This document shows, one piece after another, positions 63,636-64,000 of a stretch of DNA of 64,000 nt. The first letter of the stretch is position 1. Each line of letters begins with the position of its first letter. The translations under genes were made by a program, and so were the position numbers. Origin of the DNA: Bacteroidia bacterium (GTDB lineage: Bacteria; Bacteroidota; Bacteroidia; Bacteroidales; Paludibacteraceae); NCBI GenBank assembly GCA_009929375.1, contig SAAO01000018.1:1-64000 (forward strand). The letters run 5' to 3'. Under the pieces are notes generated by a model. It had not been told where the DNA came from and did no database searches. It was given only the letters and a program-made list of their open reading frames with translations.

Positions 63636-64000
63636 ATGAAAAAAATCCTATTCCTAATTTTAATAATCCCGATTCTTTACGGCTGCCCTCCCCCTTGTCA
63701 ACAAACAAGCCTAATCGAAGTTGGGCCGTTATCGGAATCAGCTCTTGCACTTTGCCCTTATAAAAACGGAGAAACATACAAATTCAAACACTCCAATGGG
63801 CATGTTATTGATTTTTCGGCAACAAGGGAAACTATTATTCAATACAACAATTATGATTATGGCTGTGGTCCTATGTTGAGATTCGAAGAAAACATTTGTG
63901 CATTAAAACCCAACTATCCAATTTTCGATATTGAGATTCGCATTTCAAATCCCGATACAGCATTTAACGTCCTGAGCATTTATGCAGGTAACAGCTACTT
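63636..64000 (+). CDS. Lipoprotein of unknown function, cut by the right edge
   Basis: Frame open from ATG 63636 to the end of the window (121 codons). N-terminus MKKILFLILIIPILYGC is a lipoprotein signal, Cys17. The mature start PPPCQQTSLIEVGPLS is cysteine- and proline-rich. No family recognised. Partial at the 3' end. Confidence 0.75.
   Translation, partial: MKKILFLILIIPILYGCPPPCQQTSLIEVGPLSESALALCPYKNGETYKFKHSNGHVIDFSATRETIIQYNNYDYGCGPMLRFEENICALKPNYPIFDIEIRISNPDTAFNVLSIYAGNSY

Overview
The window looks like a chromosomal piece of an AT-rich Bacteroidota, most likely order Bacteroidales. The signs are TonB-dependent receptors paired with DUF4249 lipoproteins, a type IX secretion (T9SS) sorting domain, families typical of the group (DUF3256, DUF2851, DUF4625, DUF2723), no Shine-Dalgarno signals, and many promoters of the Bacteroidota form TTG-N19/20-TAnnTTTG. 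The Rnf complex, butyryl-phosphate chemistry and OxyR fit an anaerobic or oxygen-tolerant fermenter. I cannot name the species.

Layout. 0.1-4.0 kb (minus): rseC-rnfB-rnfC-rnfD, the front of an Rnf operon with a clear promoter; the next rnf gene is not seen before the window edge. 4.0-5.5 kb: a 1.1 kb gene-free stretch with a strong palindrome and four 43-bp tandem repeats, followed by a small HTH protein. 5.6-13.7 kb (minus): esterase, Ig-like lipoprotein and DUF2851 genes, a polysaccharide deacetylase and a large DUF2723 membrane protein. 14.3-18.3 kb: phosphate butyryltransferase, a DUF1905/OmdA protein, a cysteine/lysine-repeat secreted peptide, and a minus operon of ECF S-component, phosphoribosyltransferase and lpxB. 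18.9-22.3 kb: two large secreted proteins, one with a ricin-type lectin domain. 22.5-26.9 kb: uvrA-oxyR-mpg, a DNA repair and peroxide-sensing group. 26.8-28.5 kb (minus): tsaD and an exosortase-family protein. 28.6-36.6 kb: tamB, DUF3256, purU and a long-chain acyl-CoA ligase.

36.6-40.4 kb (minus): a Fur-family regulator with a perfect inverted-repeat operator, a TonB receptor and two histidine-rich DUF4625 lipoproteins, read here as a metal (probably zinc) uptake cassette. 40.7-44.7 kb: a VTC-domain / DUF4956 / DUF2490 / Cthe_2159-like operon. 44.8-49.4 kb: DODA-type dioxygenase, tRNA-Lys(CUU), pectate lyase, a T9SS cargo protein and recA. 49.7-63.4 kb: an accessory region of repeated outer-membrane nutrient modules (three DUF4249 and three TonB-receptor genes, three small OM barrels), with a lipoprotein lacking a start codon and mobile-element-like inverted repeats. 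A lipoprotein gene runs off the right end.

No complete insertion sequence, CRISPR array, rRNA or phage gene was seen. The most interesting items are the Fur/TBDR/DUF4625 cassette, the VTC operon, the lipoprotein with no usable start codon next to a 15-codon mini transcription unit, the octapeptide Cys/Lys protein and the 43-bp repeat array.
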